From NCBI GenBank assembly GCA_007844125.1, contig CM017561.1:58927715-58991714 (forward strand): a DNA stretch of 64,000 nt, written 5' to 3'. The notes beneath the pieces were generated by a model that searched no databases, was not told the DNA's origin, and saw only the letters and a list, made by a program, of their open reading frames with translations. Numbering within the stretch: the first letter of the stretch is position 1; each line of letters starts with the position of its first letter. The DNA is from Sinonovacula constricta. Lineage: Eukaryota; Mollusca; Bivalvia; Cardiida; Solecurtidae. Both the position numbers and the translations under genes were made by a program. Shown here piece after piece: positions 62,230 to 64,000 of this stretch.

Positions 62230-63090
62230 CATTAAATGTGGTATCCGGCAGTTTGAAACTTATTTCTGTCTCTCAAACATCGAAATATTATTGTAACATG
62301 ACAAGATCCGGCGAAATGCTGCTTATAGATGTCCTACCTCTAAACGAAATTTGAAGCATAAAACTCCACTCTCCATTACAAACGTAAATTTTTATCTGAG
62401 CCACGCTGCAGAATTAGTTTTTCTTAAAGATGATATCCGACAGTTTGCCAATATCAAATACATTTAACAATATTGAACCGCTGCTTTGGAGAATTTGGGC
62501 ATATTTTATTTTACAAATCAATACTTTAGTTTTAATAAATACGATTTTGAACACAATTAAATTGATAGACAGAACTAATCGCGAAAACACACACACACTC
62601 TTTGTATTATTTCTATTTCTATAGATATCGACGACAGAGCGGAATACCCGGATGACTATATAATATGATCTCAAAAGTAAGTGGTCACGTGGTTTTCTAA
62701 GTTTAAAAATAGAGCTCCATCTCTGCAGCGTGGCTCGGATAGGAAATGCCTGTTAACAATGACGAGTGCTGATTTATGCTTGACTGTTTAAACAGACCTA
62801 GGGCATCAAAAAAAAGCATTTTGCAGGACATTTTCAGGTAACATTGACTAATTTGGTTATTTGAGAAAAGAAATTTGGTTCAAACTCTTGGATACCACTT
62901 CTAACAAAGAAAACCTGGTATCGAATTAGCTTTAAGATCAAGCTAATTCATCAGCCTGGTAATTTGCTGTGACGTCAATATCTACATTTTTTAAATATTT
63001 TTTCGTAGAAATTTGTATCGTGCTTATTTGAAAAGAATGGACATTAAGAGCGATATTTTCACGATTTGTACTCTTTAACAAATGAGATAG
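62230..63090 (-). mobile_element. family A element split by another family A element
   Basis: The reverse-strand left part is 62230-62423 (GTGGTATCCGGCAGTTTGAA, ATAGATGTCCTACCTC). The right part is about 62905-63090 (TGACGTCAATATCTACATTT, CACGATTTGTACTCTTTAAC). The two are interrupted by the forward copy at 62428-62900. The right terminal repeat is not seen. Confidence 0.75.
62428..62900 (+). mobile_element. family A element nested in a reverse family A copy
   Basis: TTAA (62424-62427) then AGATGATATCCGACAGTTTG; ends AACTCTTGGATACCACTT followed by CTAA. The interior matches the reference copy (CGACAGAGCGGAATAC, AAGTGGTCACGTGGTTTTC). Confidence 0.85.
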
Positions 63091-63179
63091 TGTTCAAAAT
63101 CGTCTTGGCCTAGACCACAGCCAGAGCTAATGTAGAATAATGTCCAGATTCCACACCCCTCACACGGAAAATAAATATT

Positions 63180-63490
63180 GGGAGTGATGATATAAATTGT
63201 GGCGATGATGGTTTTGATTATGATAATGTTCTAATGGTGTTAGTTGCAGTGGTTATAATATGATAATGATGTTTTTAGTGGTAACGATGATTAGGCTATA
63301 ATGACAATCATGTAAAATGATACTGATGATGAAGACGATGATGATGGTGGTGATGATGATGATGGTGGTGGTGGTGATGATGGTGATGATGATTCAGATG
63401 ATGATGGTGATGATGATGATGACAATGACAATCATGTTAAGTGCTACTGATGATGATTAAAATGATGATGATGATGATGATGGCGATGAT
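63180..63490 (+). repeat. (GAT)n-rich imperfect microsatellite
   Basis: Long runs of GATGATGATG with GGT and GAC variants, densest at 63320-63490. Confidence 0.95.
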
Positions 63491-63935
63491 GATGCTTTTG
63501 TCTTGTTGAAGATGAACTAAAATGGTCAAGTTATTCTTAAACTTGGCATATATTGCCGAGGAGTTTCATATACCCGCACCGCCCAAGTTTCATTTAAAAA
63601 AAAAATGACGGAAATTATTGATTGTCAATTGTTTACTTGCTGTGTTGGTTTCGTGGAAGACCACTCGATTGCTTTTCATGTTCGTTAGTCTTTTTACTTT
63701 TTTTTTGTTAACGTCGATATGCTGACATCACCAGTTACGACGTAATAATTGCGATTCTGACCAAGTAGCATCATTCGGACCGTAAGTTTTTCGAACCCGC
63801 TTTAGTGATATATTGTTGTTTCATCGGTTCATATGAAATTGAAGCATCGAAATCTTATTTATAAAAAATAGGGTTTACTATTTCAAGCAAAATAATTTGC
63901 TTTCTGAATGTGTTAATTGCCAGTGTCTTTCTTAA

Positions 63936-64000
63936 AGGTGGTATCCAACAGTTTAACTATTCAACTGGTCACTCGAGGCTACATAAAATATATATAATAC
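63936..64000 (+). mobile_element. family A element, left end (cut by window)
   Basis: TTAA (63932-63935) then AGGTGGTATCCAACAGTTTA. The rest is beyond the window or lost. Confidence 0.6.

Overview
The window looks like a piece of a mollusc nuclear genome, most likely a bivalve. It is AT-rich and gene-poor, with spliced genes whose introns have GT/AG borders. It is crowded with short inverted-repeat transposons, tRNA-derived SINEs, decayed LINEs, minisatellites and microsatellites of the type seen in bivalve assemblies. The organism call is an inference from repeat style and gene families. No bacterial, phage or CRISPR feature is present.

One gene is certain. A five-exon NAPE-hydrolysing phospholipase D gene (Napepld, metallo-beta-lactamase fold) runs on the + strand from 51258 to 56577. 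All its metal ligands are intact and every splice junction keeps frame. A second likely gene is on the - strand at 45573-47336: a two-exon PQ-loop membrane protein with both PQ motifs. Its first exon lacks one base relative to the expected reading frame.

Gene remnants include an intronless BAR-like/SH3 pseudogene at 5207-6334 with CRE-like sites just upstream; a THAP-like exon (12281-12529, +) facing a SWIM-type zinc-finger exon (12692-12957, -); and a Cys-rich coding remnant on the - strand at 60843-61325. Pieces of at least four decayed non-LTR retrotransposons lie at 1079-1670, 26640-27030, 39860-41330 and 42300-45060.

The rest is repeats. From left to right: a 47/51-bp satellite with a longer internal duplication (1-1053); a foldback family ending in TACACGGACC (1706-1934 and 48672-48739); a family of TTAA-flanked elements with ends AGGTGGTATCC (about a dozen copies, several nested); other MITE families (9363-9914, 11720-12110 and relatives, 18333-18593, 27130-27563); two SINE families; and several tandem arrays (10950, 21162, 22285, 34816, 37140, 45165, 57396).

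I see no evidence of a new multi-gene system. The genes present are unrelated neighbours. The most informative signals are transposon structures with exact target duplications, nesting that gives relative ages, and coding sequences at different stages of decay.
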